64,000 nucleotides of DNA, taken from assembly GCA_038380795.1 (NCBI GenBank), contig CM076262.1, positions 1,394,121 through 1,458,120 of the forward strand, given 5' to 3'. Source of the DNA: Pyrocephalus nanus. Lineage: Eukaryota > Chordata > Aves > Passeriformes > Tyrannidae. Positions 47,659 to 60,350 of this stretch are shown here, piece after piece. The position numbers and the translations under genes were made by a program. Below the pieces are notes generated by a model, which saw only the letters and a list, made by a program, of their open reading frames with translations, ran no database searches and was not told the DNA's origin. Numbering within the stretch: position 1 is the first letter of the stretch; each line of letters starts with the position of its first letter.

Positions 47659-50322
47659 CTGAAATTTGTTCTCAGACAAAAAGACGAGCATAGTCAAGGA
47701 TCAAAAATCTGTCATTAAGTCTTACAGACTGAAAAGCTTCTGAGTAGGCTAAATGTCTTTCACCAAAACAGTTACTCAGCAGTCAAGTTTGCAAGTGTCA
47801 GAATCTCATAACTGAATGCCATGGCTCTAGTACAAGGTAAAAAGCTCCTGTGATATGACAGAAACCTGTGGAACAAAGTATTATGTAGTTATATACACAT
47901 GTAATGATTTCAAAGCTAAAACTCTGGAATGCAGCAGTCTGAAGTATTTCAGATCTGCAAGATACCTTCCTCTATTCTCAATTCTCTCTCTCTGCTTTGG
48001 TACTTGGTCCTGATCTCAAATGCAAGTAAAAATAAAAGGAAAGTAATTTTCCTTATGCAGAGAATGAGAAAATCTAGGGTGGCATTTTTACTTGTTCCAT
48101 TTGGGAAGAAACCCTTGTGACACTTTCACACTGTCCACATATCAAAGCAAAATGACAGGAAGAAATTGGCAAACTATAGCTGTAATTGAAAACTGAAATG
48201 CTCCCATATCTAGATTCCTTTAGGCCACCTTAAACCAGCTCAGAATTTTATGTATTGAACCTTTCTGATTTTCCTTCTTGACTTAAAATATCACAAATAT
48301 GAAGCTCAAATACTCTTATAATTTGTACAATAAAGAAAATAATAATGGGATTTTTTGGAGTAGAATTCTTTCCACGTCCCTCTTGTAAATATATTTCTTT
48401 AAAAAGTAGCCACATCACTAACAATAGGTTTCAGATAACAAAGTGAATATTCTCCTTAAAATAAAAGCTAAACCTTCCAAACAACTGTAATATGAAAATA
48501 GAATAAAAAACCATAAATGACAAAAGAGAAAACTTGGTCCCATAACAGTGAAATTTTTAAAAATTAATCTCTGTGTGCGTGTGCGCATGCATACATGTTT
48601 GTAACTTTTGTTCACACATCCTATACTTCTATTTAAAAAAACATTAGCAAACTCACCAAAATTATTTGTTACTCCAAGTAAAACTACATTAAATGGTTAT
48701 CTTCTTTCATTTATCTTTTCCTGTTGTTGTTGTTTTGTGAGCAAGTCCATCATAACATTAGATTGCCTAAAATATTTGATGCTACTGAATTCAAATTATG
48801 TTATAATAAATATATTTCTTTTCAAAAATCATTAGATCTACCTATTCTGAGAATTCAAAAGTTAGGACTTTAGTTATAATATCCTTGTGGTAGATAGAAT
48901 TAAGAGTGTCTTTCATACTTGGATGTCAATGTATTTCTTATGTGAATCTATCGAGGCATATGGGTAGTGTCAAGGCTTCCTGCATTTGCGAAGTTTCATT
49001 TACTGAAATGTGGAATGCTTTGGAGTTTCAAATGCACACTCTCACTCCACTTCCAATTTAACATAATATTTATCTAAACATATAGAAAGATTGTTGCAGG
49101 ATGTGCTGTAAAGTTAGGAGACATTTGTTTCAGGTGAACATCATGACAATATAGTTCTCCGCTAAGAGCAGCAGAATTCACTCTAAAGAATTTCCCTTTG
49201 TGCATATATATTACTTCCAGATGTAAGAAAAGACATGCTATATAATAGATTAGTTTGAAATAATGCTTAATATGAATGAAGACCTCACATTCAATGGAAA
49301 AAAATATGTACATTTAATTGTGTTTGCCGACACTTAATGTGTACTGATGCTGAAATTGTAATGAGAAGTTTCAGTCAATTTCCCTTGTCACACAGTGGCA
49401 GTTTTGAAAGCAAAGAAATACAGTGGTAGTGAAAAACAACCACTGTCTAAGGAAACAATAGAGAACATGGTTGTTTGGAGTCTATGCTAAAGCTTTAGTG
49501 TAATGACAGCAATTTCACTATGGGTATCCCTCATTTTCACTGGGAACACATTTGTGATTTTTTTTTTTGTTTTATTTTCATTCTTTCTCTACAGACAGTT
49601 TCTACAAGAGTACAGAAATGTTTCCTGTGGGGAACATCTACCTAAAAAAAGGATAGAAACAATGATTAGCAACATCTTTGCTCAAAATCACCATTCTGAG
49701 AATTTGCAAGAGTTTAGAAAAGTTTTGAGCTTTTTTCCCTACATAAGCGTGTTAGTCTCAAATAAATTAGTCAAAGAAGATTAGCTGATAGAAAGGTATT
49801 TTCTAACTGATTGTGTGATGTGTTCTGTTGGATATGTGCATGTTGACTTTTTGTTTCACATTTAAGGTTACAAAGGGAATGACATTGACAGTGACCTCAA
49901 TGGGTATCACTTTATGATTCTGTATAATTTTAAATTTTTGTTTGTGACAATCACTTCTGAGCTCTAGAAAGAAACATAGATTTGACAGAATTGTTTTGAC
50001 TATGAGACATAAGCCAGTTCTGTTACAAAAATTTAAAAAAACCCACCTTATATACTGCAGTCTGACTTCTCTTTTATTTAACATGTCAAAGGACTAAAAG
50101 AAGAATGTCAAGCTTGACACTGAAATGTGTGCTTTGCCTAACATAAAGAATGCCTCTCCTGTAAAGATAGAAACTGATTCATAATCAAACTTCAGGGAAT
50201 TAGCTAGTGTGCTAGACCAGGCCTTCACAGAGTTTTAATTTCTAAAGTAACTAAATAAAGAAAAGGAAACCTCTCACTAAAATAAAATGTGCAAGAAATA
50301 ATGTATTTGTTAATTCCTTTAT

Positions 50323-50348
50323 ATATCAGGTATTCTGATACCTGATAT
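50323..50348. repeat. Short perfect inverted repeat (11-bp stem, 4-base loop)
   Basis: ATATCAGGTAT (50,323-50,333), then TCTG, then the exact reverse complement ATACCTGATAT (50,338-50,348). No associated gene or terminator-like tract. Confidence 0.75.
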
Positions 50349-50889
50349 TAAGAGCACTTCTGAGAGTTAAGAAACAGTTCTGAAAAGTTGAGATTTAGAC
50401 GTGGCATTTATATTCAAGTTACAAGCAATATGTATTGAATGAAATGAAATGTTTGACAATCAGAATTCATCAGTATCTGACAGTAAAAATCAGACAGTGT
50501 GAGACTTTAATGTAGCCTCAGTTTATACAAAATGAATACTGACTGCACCGTGTTAGTTAGCTGGGAAAAGAAGATCATAGCAGGATACTGTCAAAAACAG
50601 TGATGTCAAAAACTTGAACACTATAACTATTGCAATTATGAAAGTTATGCTGGCGAAAGAAATGCTATAATGAACTCAGAAAACATAAAATTGGCACATA
50701 TAGTATTGTCACTGAGGCATACTTAGATCAGTGGAAGTTCTGTAGAAATACAGACTTGTGTGCTACTACAACATGTAATCACTGACATACGCAATTTTTA
50801 TTTATTACTTCTAAACTGCTGACAAAGCTTCCAGCTTTGTATGCAACACAGGAAAGAAAAAAGGTGTTGTTACCACCACCTATCGCTAA

Positions 50890-51870
50890 GGTCAGTGCTG
50901 AGGTTACAGTCAGAGCAAGAGACAAGGCCATCTCTATCCTCATGAAGGATAAGAAGGTGATCAGCCATAATCAGCATGGATTCACTGAAGGTGATTGCTT
51001 TCTAGGATGAAACAAGTACCTGGATGGATGAGGGGAGAGCAGTGGATGTTGTCTACCTCAACTCAGCAAGGCTTTTGACACTCACAGTGTCCTCATAGGC
51101 AAACTCAGGAAGTGTGGCCTGGACGAGTGGACAGTGAGATGGATTGAGAACTGGCTGAATGGCAGATCCCAGAGGGTAATAATCAGTGGCACACAGTCTT
51201 AGACCTTGTCTTGGAGACCTGTCACTAGCCGAGTCCCCCAAGGTTCAATATTGGGTCTGGTCTTCTTTAACTTATTTATCAATGACCTGATGAAGGGGCA
51301 GATGCCTCCTTAGCAAGTTTCAATGATGACACAAAGCTGGAGGAGTGGGTGCAGCCAGAGTCTTGTGCAGCCCTTCAGAAGGACCTCAGCAGGTTGGAGA
51401 GATAGGCAGAGAAGAACTGTCTGAAATTCAACAAAGGCAAAGGCAGGGTCCTGCACCTGGGAAAGAATAAGGCAGGACAGGCTGGGGGGTGACCTGATGA
51501 AAAGCAACTCTGCAAAGAAGGAGCTGTGGGTCCTGGTGGACAACAAGCTGTCCATGAGCCATTAGTGTGTCCTGGTGGCCAAGGAGGCCAATGGTATCCT
51601 GGGGTGTATTAGGAAGAGCACTGCCAGAAGGCTGAGGGAGGTGATCCTGACCCTCTGCTCAGCCATGGTGAGGCCATACCTGGAGTGCTGTGTCCAGTTC
51701 TGGGCTCCTCAATATAAGAGAGAAAGGAAGCTCCTGTCCCTGGAGGCATTCAAGAAGACTGGATGTGGCACTTAGTGAAACAATCTAGTTGATATGGTGG
51801 TGTTTGCTCACAGGTTGGAACTGATGATCTCGGAAGTCTTTTCCAACCTATTTGATTCTGTGATTCTGTA
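50890..51870 (+). mobile_element. CR1 LINE fragment with decayed reverse-transcriptase sequence
   Basis: The plus strand encodes pieces of the C-terminal half of a CR1 reverse transcriptase in shifting frames: LSKAFDTHSVLIGKLRKCG, WIENWLNGRSQRV and VPQGSILG, then in another frame [20 protein letters not shown] and [12 protein letters not shown]. Stops and frame changes show that it is dead. After YKRE it jumps straight to the 3' UTR, indicating an internal deletion. It ends with GATTCTGTGATTCTGTA, the CR1 tandem terminal repeat. The parent element copies itself by target-primed reverse transcription. Confidence 0.9.
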
Positions 51871-51873
51871 AAA

Positions 51874-52200
51874 GAATCATAGAATCAACTGGTTTGGAAA
51901 AGACCTCTGAGATCATCAAGTCCAAACCTTGATCCAACACTGTCATGGTTACTAGACCATGGCACAAAGTGTCACATCCAGTCTCATCTTAAAAACCTCC
52001 AGTGACGGAGACTCCACCACCCTGGGCAGCCCATTGCAATGTTTAATTACTCTCTGTAAAAATTTTTTCCTGATATTCAGCCTAAACCTTCCCTGGCAGG
52101 GCTTCAGACCGTGCCCTCTTGTCCTACTGCTGGTTGCCTGGGAGAAGAGACCGACGTCCACCTGGCTACAGCTCCTTTCAGGTAAACCTCCTTTCAGGTA
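51874..52200 (-). mobile_element. CR1 LINE 3' fragment, inverted relative to its neighbour
   Basis: The plus strand starts GAATCATAGAATCAACTGG, a reverse-complement CR1 end. It runs through CAAGTCCAAACCTTGATCCA, CTCCACCACCCTGGGCAGCC and TTTTTTCCTGATATTCAGCC, all familiar from avian CR1 3' regions. It lies three bases from the end of the plus-strand CR1, so the two 3' ends face each other. At its far end CTCCTTTCAGGTA is repeated. Confidence 0.9.
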
Positions 52201-52215
52201 GAACAAGAGTCCAGT

Positions 52216-54290
52216 TTTAAAACCCTTTGAAGCCAGACAGTTGATTTCCTGACTATTTGAAATAATTTTCTGGCTAGTGTCACTCATGTGTGGAGATTTT
52301 ACAGAAAGCAGTACTCTTCATCAAATAAAAATTGCAAAATAAATTTGAAATAGGCTCACTGTAGTGACTAAAGCTAGAATTTGGCAAGTATCAACATTTG
52401 TTTTCCCTAAATTTTGTTATATTTAGAACTATTTCCAGTACCTACTGACAGCGAACTTAAACATTTATGCTAGTCTAAAGCATTTTCATAGCATATGTAG
52501 CCTGTAAGGTTTTCTGTATTCTACCTGTTTACAGCATGGTTAATTACAGTGTATCACATGGACCATCTTTACATTTATTGCTATGTATACAGCAAGAATT
52601 GTTTCCCTATCAGGTTTCTCTCCTCTCCTGTTTTACTGGAGATTTTCCCTGCCTTCTACTGAATTTTTCTAAACACCTGAGAATCTTAGACTCAGGATAG
52701 GCAGCCATGTGATTTAGATGAAGACCACTATCTGGAGGACTGTAGAAGTGACTAATTCTTGATTTACTTTAATTTTAGTTTATCCTCCAAGCAACCAAAG
52801 TTGCTCCTTCAGAAATACCGGATGTTGGATGCTGGCAATATAGATGATGTAATGACTGTCTTATTTCATTAGCTTGGTGCAGGAATCCCTTTTCCACTTC
52901 AGTAAAGGTAGGAAACTCCCCAACTACTACTTGGAAAACATATTCCCAGTGAATTTGATGTTAATGTTTGAGCCGCTTATTGAATATGGATTGGTGCTGC
53001 TTTTCCGTGTTCCCTATCTTGACAGCAGCCTGAATCTGGCCCTCTGCCAGGTGAGTATAGGCAGAAAAGGACAGGAGCAGACATCCTTTTCCAATTTGTC
53101 TTTCAACAACAACAAAAACATCCAATATCTTCATAAAAACAAAAGTTTTGGCAGCCAGTATGGAAAATCAAAAGCCAGTTTTAACAGTGCTTACAGGTAT
53201 GAAAAAAAAGAGCAATATTTTAATACATGTAAATAAACCCTCTTCATCCTTCCCTAATAGACATTTAAAAGTAAACAATGAATTTGACCTACTGTGGGCC
53301 ACAGTATATTACGGAACACACGCACACTTCTCTTTTGTTTATTTCAACTCCAGTATAAACCCCTTTTGCAAGACAAAACTATTTGGTAATCTCATGTTAA
53401 TCGCTCAAATTTTACTATTTAAAAGATAATATTATATTGATTCTCAGCAACTTTGTTTATTTTGGCTGTCACCTTTCTTTTGAGCCTTCTTTTAATTAGT
53501 ATGGAATTTGAAAGAGAAGAAAAAGTCCATCATTAAAAAAGCACTAATACATACTCAGTGGCTGCCCTTAAGTGACTTCCAAGGGTTTATTTCAATGTTT
53601 AAAATCACTTACTAATTATATATGTTAGTCTAAAATACAAATATAGCAAAATTTTAACTCTAGGAAATCCCAGTAAAATCAAATAAACAAAAAGAAAGTA
53701 AAAGCAAGGAAGGCATCAGCTGGCTGACAGGTGAGAAAAATATCCACACTCAAGTGTGTCTACTGTCCTCTCATCCCTGTGAAGTAAACGTCAAGCAGTT
53801 CCAGCACTGATGGTAGATTAGTCTCTCGAAATCAGTGGCACCTATAAAGCTTTTTATCTGGCTGGGGCCTTAAGAGAAAATGCTGCAGGGTAAGCCTGTG
53901 TACACAGGTGTGCAATACAACAGAGTTACAGAGGACAATGTTGTGCAAAATATAAAAAGTGCAGATTATTCATTATCAAAATAATTGACAAGATGTGAAT
54001 ATTTAGTTATCATGCACTGGAAATAAAAATGTTCAATACTTGTAAAGGACCTTTTAACTTTCCCCAGTGCTCCATCCTTAGCCCTGTTTCCCATGCCCAG
54101 CTCTGCAAATCCAGAGGTGGTCAGAGAAATCCCTACAGACAGCTACTGCACAAGTCCAGATTCATAGGGACTCTGCTACACATTTAAAGATTAAAAATAA
54201 TAGAAGAAGTTATAGAATCTTGTTACAAGTTGAGACAGGTGTCGAGAAACAGATGCCTGCTTGAAAGAAACACACTTATCATTTTGTCAC
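52216..54290. other. AT-rich sequence without a recognised gene
   Basis: No gene or repeat family was recognised. The plus-strand frame at 52,874-53,236 is open for 120 codons but has no known domain or clear exon boundaries. Confidence 0.5.
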
Positions 54291-54488
54291 CTTGACAGAA
54301 AAGCGCTCTCCTTGGTCCATTGGAAGGTGCCAGTAACCCACAGTTTCTCCTTGAATCCTTCTTTTCTCCAGAAAATATTTTTTAACAACAGCAATAAAAT
54401 AATCATTTTCAAACCTGTATAGAGGGTACAAGTTGCTAAATTCCATTTCCTGAATAAAAACTTCAGGTCTCCAGTAACAGATAGTAAA
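54291..54488 (-). CDS. Candidate internal exon, unidentified gene
   Basis: On the minus strand a pyrimidine-rich acceptor (TTCTTACTTTTTCCAG) ends at 54,489. It is followed by exactly 66 open codons and AAG|GTGACA as donor, phase 0 at both ends. The residues look like a folded protein (FTICYWRPEVFIQEMEFSN near the start, VGYWHLPMDQGERFSVK at the end). A second frame is also open across much of it, so codon content is the only argument for this frame. I recognise no family. Confidence 0.3.
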
Positions 54489-55522
54489 CTGGAAAAAGTA
54501 AGAATGCTTGACATTTTGAAAAAGGTAACATCCTCTGACTTTCCCTTCTCAGCCTGTTGCCTTTGTCTTGTATTACACTTGGCCAATATTTATGGTTTCT
54601 CTGTGTAGACATCTATCAGATACCTAATTGAAGATATGTATGAAGTATGAAACATAGTCCTATCCATTGGTTTAATTTACAGAAGACTCAAATTTTGGTT
54701 AATATTGTTAATATCTGACAGTCTAGAATAGCATTATTAATTTGGAATAAAATATCAAGAAAATTTTGGTATTATTTAATTGGTTATACCATTGATAAAT
54801 TTAAACCATAAATTATACCACGGATAAATTTATTATACATATGCAATTGCTTGACCTAAACAATAAACAACTCTAAGGAAGGAGTCTTAAATCTTCCAGG
54901 CTCTGCAAAAATATATAGGCATTTTACTGTAATTGACTGTGTTATTGAGATTAGGATTGTTGAAATCATAATTTAAGCCTTCATTTATCAGAAAAAAAGC
55001 TAGTGAGATGGAAAGGAACCAAGTAATTACCTCAACAACTCATCTGTCAATCCTTTCACAATTCTTCAACAAAGGTTTACTGAATGGAGACTCCAATGCA
55101 CAACAAGGAGTAATTGCAATATGAAAAAGTGATGCTTATTTTGGTGGACCTGCATTTAACAGGACTGTAGTTTTTTTAACTGTCATTCCATATTAAGGTT
55201 TTTCCTTTAGCCTGTATTGTCCTAAAACATCTAATCAAAACAGACTTAGATACTGCATGAACTAAAAGTCACTTTAAAGCCAGAGAGATTATCACTAGCA
55301 ATCAACCGCTGAAATATAGTGACAGTTTAGCAAATTTCTGATCTGTGTTTATTTTAAGCAATTTGAAACTCTAATTGGGAAGCAAAAATCAAAGGAAACT
55401 GGGGTAAGAGAACATCTTAGAGACAATTCTTCAAAGGAATCTGAAATTTAACTTTTTTTAAAAATTTCTAGTATTTGTTTAGATGGAATCAGAATTTATG
55501 TTAATCACAAATTTTCCTCTGA
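54489..55522. other. AT-rich sequence without a recognised gene
   Basis: Nothing recognisable on either strand. Contains near-duplicate TTATACCA/GATAAATTTA motifs at about 54,785-54,835. Confidence 0.5.
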
Positions 55523-55527
55523 ATTAG

Positions 55528-56073
55528 TGTCCCAGGTCGGACTTGGCTCCCAGCCAAGTGCCTGGACTCCAGGACAAAACCTTCCCCCTCCTTTTCGCTT
55601 TCTTCCAGTTGACCGAAAAGGGAAAAAAAATTAAAAGAACCCAAACTGAAATTATATTTTAAGTAGTAGATTTATATATAATATATAAAGAAAATTATAT
55701 ACACCCCCAAAAGGGAAAAGGGAAGGGAAAGGGAAAAGGGAAAAAGGGATAGAAGGGATAAAAAGGGATACAACGGGATAAAGAGGGATACAAACAAATC
55801 CAAATACCCCCCTTTAAAGAAAAACGAGCCACACCACACAGTCTGTTTCTCAAGGCCAACCAGATCCGCTAGGCCTCACTCCCTCGCCCAGGCAGAGCAA
55901 CAGCGAAGTTACCTTCACCTTCGATCCGCCGGAAGAAAGAGAGCGAGAGCTTCCTCTCTCTTCTTAATTATACTCTTGCTTACGTAAAAATCATATGGAA
56001 TACTGGGAACATGACCTTGGTTCCTTGGTTACAACCTAATCACCAAGGAAGGCCTAGACTCAAAACCACTACA
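55528..56073 (-). mobile_element. Solo LTR, minus orientation (same family as 22,796-23,407)
   Basis: On the plus strand it starts TGTCCCAGGTCGGACTTGG and ends CTCAAAACCACTACA. ATTAG flanks both ends (55,523-55,527 and 56,074-56,078), a 5-bp target-site duplication. In its sense strand it opens TGTAGTGGTTTTGAGTC and shares CCTTCCTTGGTGA, CCAGTATTCCATA, ATTTTTACGTAA and CTTTCTTCCGGCG with the plus-oriented LTR at 22.8 kb. A TATAATTAAG TATA-like box lies at 55,964-55,973. The stretch 55,690-55,795 is a decayed GGGAAA/GGGATA tandem repeat. No internal retroviral sequence remains. Confidence 0.88.
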
Positions 56074-56078
56074 ATTAG

Positions 56079-57207
56079 AAAGACTAGTTGAGCAGAAGAT
56101 GTTGAAAAGCTCATTTTACAGAATACAGACTAAAGATCTAGTAAGAACTTGGTCCTTCAGATGACAAGTCAGATCATATCAAAACACCGAAGTCCCAAAT
56201 TGATATTTATAAATCCAGTCATTATTACTAAACTTCACTGGGCCTCCCTCAATCCCCAAGACCTGAGTTCTTATCAGTATTACTGGAACATCTTGTAAAA
56301 CACTTAGAGATAAGACTTGGTGTAAACCCTTCTAAGCAAGATGGTAATGTCTCCTATTTCAAAACACTAGAGATAAATAGAAATTCCCTTTGAACCAAGG
56401 ATAGTGACCCCTTCTTCAGAAAAAGGATGCTCAAAGTCCGTATGTGGATACAGATCATTAGATGTCAGAAGAAATACAGTTGTAGTCATTCCTCTGGTGT
56501 TTTGTGTCTCCTAATATATGTCCTAGATATATGTGGATTTTTGGGTTGGGTAACAAGGCTCCTTCTTGTCTGTGTCCCCACTGGAGGGAACATATCTCAG
56601 GTTTCTGCTCCATGTGGTAGAATTTAAACAGTAGGCCCTTAAACTTCAAATGTATTAGCTTTGAAGTTGTTTACTGGATTAAGCTACAAGCAGGTAAGCA
56701 TTAATGTATAATTATTCAAATATTGCCATAAAACTATGATAGTTATAGGAAGTGAGCTGATGTACTGTGTCAATTGGCCTTTTGAACCTAGCATCATCTT
56801 ATGAACTGCTATAAAAAAATTCTTCTGGGTGATACCCTAAACTATAGTAACAATTACATGTGAAGTTACAATGCATGAATGCTTTGTTATTCTCCTGAAC
56901 TAATATCAGGTAGGTCAAAGCATTTGCTTTGAATTAAATTCAAATATTAGTGGTCTTGAAACTAAAAATTTTGACAGTGACTCAGGGATGTCCAAAACAA
57001 TGCAGTGCATCAGAGAAAGAAGGTACAAAATTGGCCAGAACTGATTTTTGCCAATGCTACCTAGGATCAGAATATTTCTGTGCTCAGGAACTGACAATCC
57101 CTCTGGCAGGTCTTTTGGAGGAAACAAAAAATCATTGAAAAAAGTATTTACATAGTATACTTTATATAAAGTACTTCTATCAAGAGGGTTTTCTTTGGAA
57201 GTAAAGT
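56079..57207. other. AT-rich sequence without a recognised gene
   Basis: No gene or repeat family was recognised. Confidence 0.5.
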
Positions 57208-57356
57208 AGACCCTGAGATTAACTCAGTTGGTTAGGGCCTGTTGCTAATAATTCCAAGGTTGTGGATTCAATTCCTGTATGGACCATTTACCTGAGAGTT
57301 GCACTTGAAGATCCTTGTAGGTCCCTTCTGACTCATAATATTCTGTGATTTTGTAA
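57208..57356 (+). mobile_element. tRNA-Ile-derived SINE with a CR1-like tail
   Basis: GATTAACTCAGTTGGTTAG at the 5' side is an A-box region. GTTGCTAATAATTCCAAGG contains an AAU-type isoleucine anticodon arm, and GTGGATTCAATTCCTGTATGG is a decayed B box and T arm. Together they match tRNA-Ile. After a short linker, GAAGATCCTTGTAGGTCCCTTCTGACTC and a final TTCTGTGATTTTGTA form a CR1-like tail. This architecture is known of the zebra finch SINE family TguSINE1. It is not a functional tRNA gene: the acceptor arms do not pair and several invariant bases are changed. Such SINEs are transcribed by polymerase III and moved by CR1 enzymes. Confidence 0.8.
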
Positions 57357-57359
57357 TAT

Positions 57360-60350
57360 CAAGATTAATCCTCAAGGAAATGTAATTCTATTATGGAGAA
57401 AATGTTTTATTTAGTTCTTAATTTTTGAAATAATTATAGCAGTAATTAAGGTAACAATTCCATGCAGTTTATTTTCAGGTAATATTATGATGTTTACTCT
57501 CCCAGCTAATTTTTCTTTTGAGAGAGAAATGGTGTTGAGTGTTTTTTCCTAGAGAAAATCAGCTTAATATGAGTTGGATCTAATAGAAGACCTGGGCACA
57601 TGGAGCTTTCAACTTCTAAAAGGCTGCAGAGATAATTATTTCCTCTAAAGAATGCAGCAAATCCTGATGCTGCTGAGTCATTTAGAGCCCTAGCTCACAT
57701 GTTCTCTGCGGTGGGATTCACAGACAATGTATTTTCCAGCAGACTTACCCACAGGCCCTACTACATGATTTGTTTTCCCAGAATTCAAAGTGTAAATACA
57801 CAAAGCCTTAGGATCTTCTGCTCATGACAGCAACCATTATGAACGTTACTGCAACAATTAGCCTGTAGGAAACATACATTTAACCTTTTCATGTAAAAAT
57901 TTGTCTATCTTTTTTTCAGAATATTGAGGAGCAAGAAGTTTCAGAAAATGTAATTTGTGACAAATTGTTCCTTTTTCTGAAGACCTAGAGTAAACAACAT
58001 GTAATTGAAACTGATGGAGGTACTGAAGTTAAAGTTTAACCATGGTGTAATTAATGGCAAAACATGGGTCATCTCAATTAAAAAAGGTCTGCTTTTTTAT
58101 CTGAGGTATCTGCAGAAAACAATGACATCAGTTCTCTGCAGACTGAACTGAAGTGTGACAAATTACTATTATAACTTAGCCTATTTCATTATTTTCTTTT
58201 ATTGGGCTTGGTTTTCTCCATATTATGGGTTATTCCTTGAACATATCTGTAATATCAATGATGGGGATACCTCTATATACCAAATATCTACCATGTAGCT
58301 AATTTCTTGTATGCATGCACAGATAGTAATTTATACAATGCTACATTTAATTAATAGGAACTAGTGAAGCCTAAAGTACATATATAGCATATATATTTAG
58401 AAAAATTATTTTTATTTAAAAATAAGTACTGCTGGATAGTTATTGCCTAGGAACAATTAATCGGCCACAGATAGTTACTCTGTACAGTTTGTGCCTACCT
58501 GCACCAAATAAACACATTTAGAAATGAAAGCAATTTTTTTTTAGAGGGTAGAACTCCTTTCATGTTTCTTATGTTGAAATTCAGCTCTTTTCCTACTAAC
58601 TTTGACTTTCAGACATGTCCTTTCCCACATTTTGAGAATCTTTTATCTGCAGAGCCCAAACATTTGAATGGAGAACAGCATTTCCCCAACTGGACCAAAT
58701 CTTTGGCGAAATACTAGGTGAATAAAACTCTGCAGGCAATGACAGGAGAGGACAATTCCAACAAGAGGCAAGGCATGTCTCAGACACATAAGGAAAGGGA
58801 GTTTCACAATCCGTATCATACCTCTGTCATGATGTACAAACTCCATCTTCAGGGAACTGATCAAACTTACTCTGCTTGCATCAGATAAATTACCCAATAA
58901 TTGATCTTGCTGTAGTTTAGAGGATTAACAGAACATGAGTTGTAGTGACCTAGAGGTTATTGTTGAGCTGAAGCCCCACAAGTTGCGGAGTAGCTATTTA
59001 CTTACAATTAACTAATTAAAGAAGATACTTATATTGAAGATAATTTTTATACAGTGTGTTAAGCCAGGGACCACAGAATGAACTAGTATAGTAAGGTAGC
59101 ATTGGATGAGTCTACTGTGTCCCCACTGTCTCTTTCTGCATGGCCAAGCTGTGTGGGTGGAAGGGAGTCCACTGTGGAGATGGGAGTGAGCTACAATTGA
59201 GGGTGACAGGAGCAGGGATGGGCTTCAGCAGGGCAAGCAGCACCAAACTCAGGGGAAAATGGCATAATCCTCCCTCACTGGGTGCTTCTATCATCCCCTT
59301 TTTTACTTTCTGAAAGGAGACCTTTAAAGCAGAATATAGCCAATTTAAGAGTACACTGTAATTATTTTTTGGCTAATACATATGATATATATCTAGGATT
59401 AATGAGTTACTGAACTAGGTATTAATATTCTCACCAACCTTAATGAGACATTCAATGCATCTTCACTGGCCCAGCAGTCATCAGTCATGTCACACAGGGC
59501 TGGTCTCTGTCCTTCAGATGGGCTGATCATAAAGGTAGCTGAATTTTTGACTATTTCCTACTTTATTCTTGGGATTTTATACGATTTAAGGAAGTGTTTT
59601 CCCCATTTAATCCCTTCCTGCTAACTACAGCAGTATCAAAAAACTTTAGTTCTATGTGTTTCTTTTCTTATCTTGTACAGATTGAGATCACACCTTCAAG
59701 ACAATTTTCTCAGTGAAACCAAGTCAAGGTTGCAGAGCTCTGCTGTGTCAAGCTAGGCCTTGAAACACAGACAGCTGAATCCCTCCACTGTCAAACTATC
59801 CTATTTCTAAGTCGTCCCTGCACTTTGCCCATACATTTTGACTAGTTAATGTTCCTACTGGGCTAGTGAACTTTTTTTCTCATCCTATATTCAATCCCTG
59901 TTGACTCAAAGGCAAAATTATCTGTGTCTGAGGAAGGGGAGAAGGATGTCTTTGAAAGGTCACTGTTGGCAAGATTTCTTCTTATTTTGCACATAGGTTG
60001 TGAAGTCGGCATCCCAGGGCCCAGGTTCTGATTCCTTACAAATGACTGGTTTCAGCATATTCTGAAGTAGGTCAGGAAGAAAAACTGTTTGGTCAAGTGA
60101 CCTGGACAGCTTTGTCCTACTTCAACATCAGGACAGCTGCTTCTAATCCAAAGTGGTTAGGTTCTTGGTTTTGCCCAATTAAAGGAGGTTCTGCCTCCCT
60201 CACAGGGCTTTTATACCCTTTTAGAAGTGAATGGGGTAGCCAGTTCCTGCCAGGGAAACCAGACGCTCTCTCAGAGAAAGAAAAAAGTATCTGAAACAGA
60301 AAGTGATGCAGAATAAAAGGGGATAAAAAAAGTAGAAGGTCATCTTTCAT
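57360..60350. other. Sequence without a secure gene
   Basis: No named gene. A minus-strand segment at 58,601-58,729 has an acceptor-like CCTGCAG and an open frame containing FYSPSISPKIWSSWGN, but its donor (CAAA|GTTAGT) is weak. It remains a weak exon candidate. The left end of the retroviral remnant beginning near 60,350 was not located precisely. Confidence 0.4.

Larger units (their letters stand above)
46541..50885. other. AT-rich sequence without a secure gene
   Basis: No named gene was recognised. The only candidate considered is the splice-bounded segment at 47,515-47,658, listed separately. The minus-strand segment near 49.8-50.0 kb has an acceptor-like end, but its frames conflict. 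An 11-bp inverted repeat lies at 50,323-50,348. Confidence 0.5.

Noticed and set aside
49803..50084. Minus-strand frame with an acceptor-like TTTCTTTCTAG and a beta-strand-like segment
   Set aside because: Two frames compete, neither has a good donor, and the phase does not join cleanly to neighbouring candidates.
57208..57285. A tRNA-Ile gene
   Set aside because: The acceptor stem does not pair, conserved bases are changed and a CR1-like tail follows; it is the head of a SINE.
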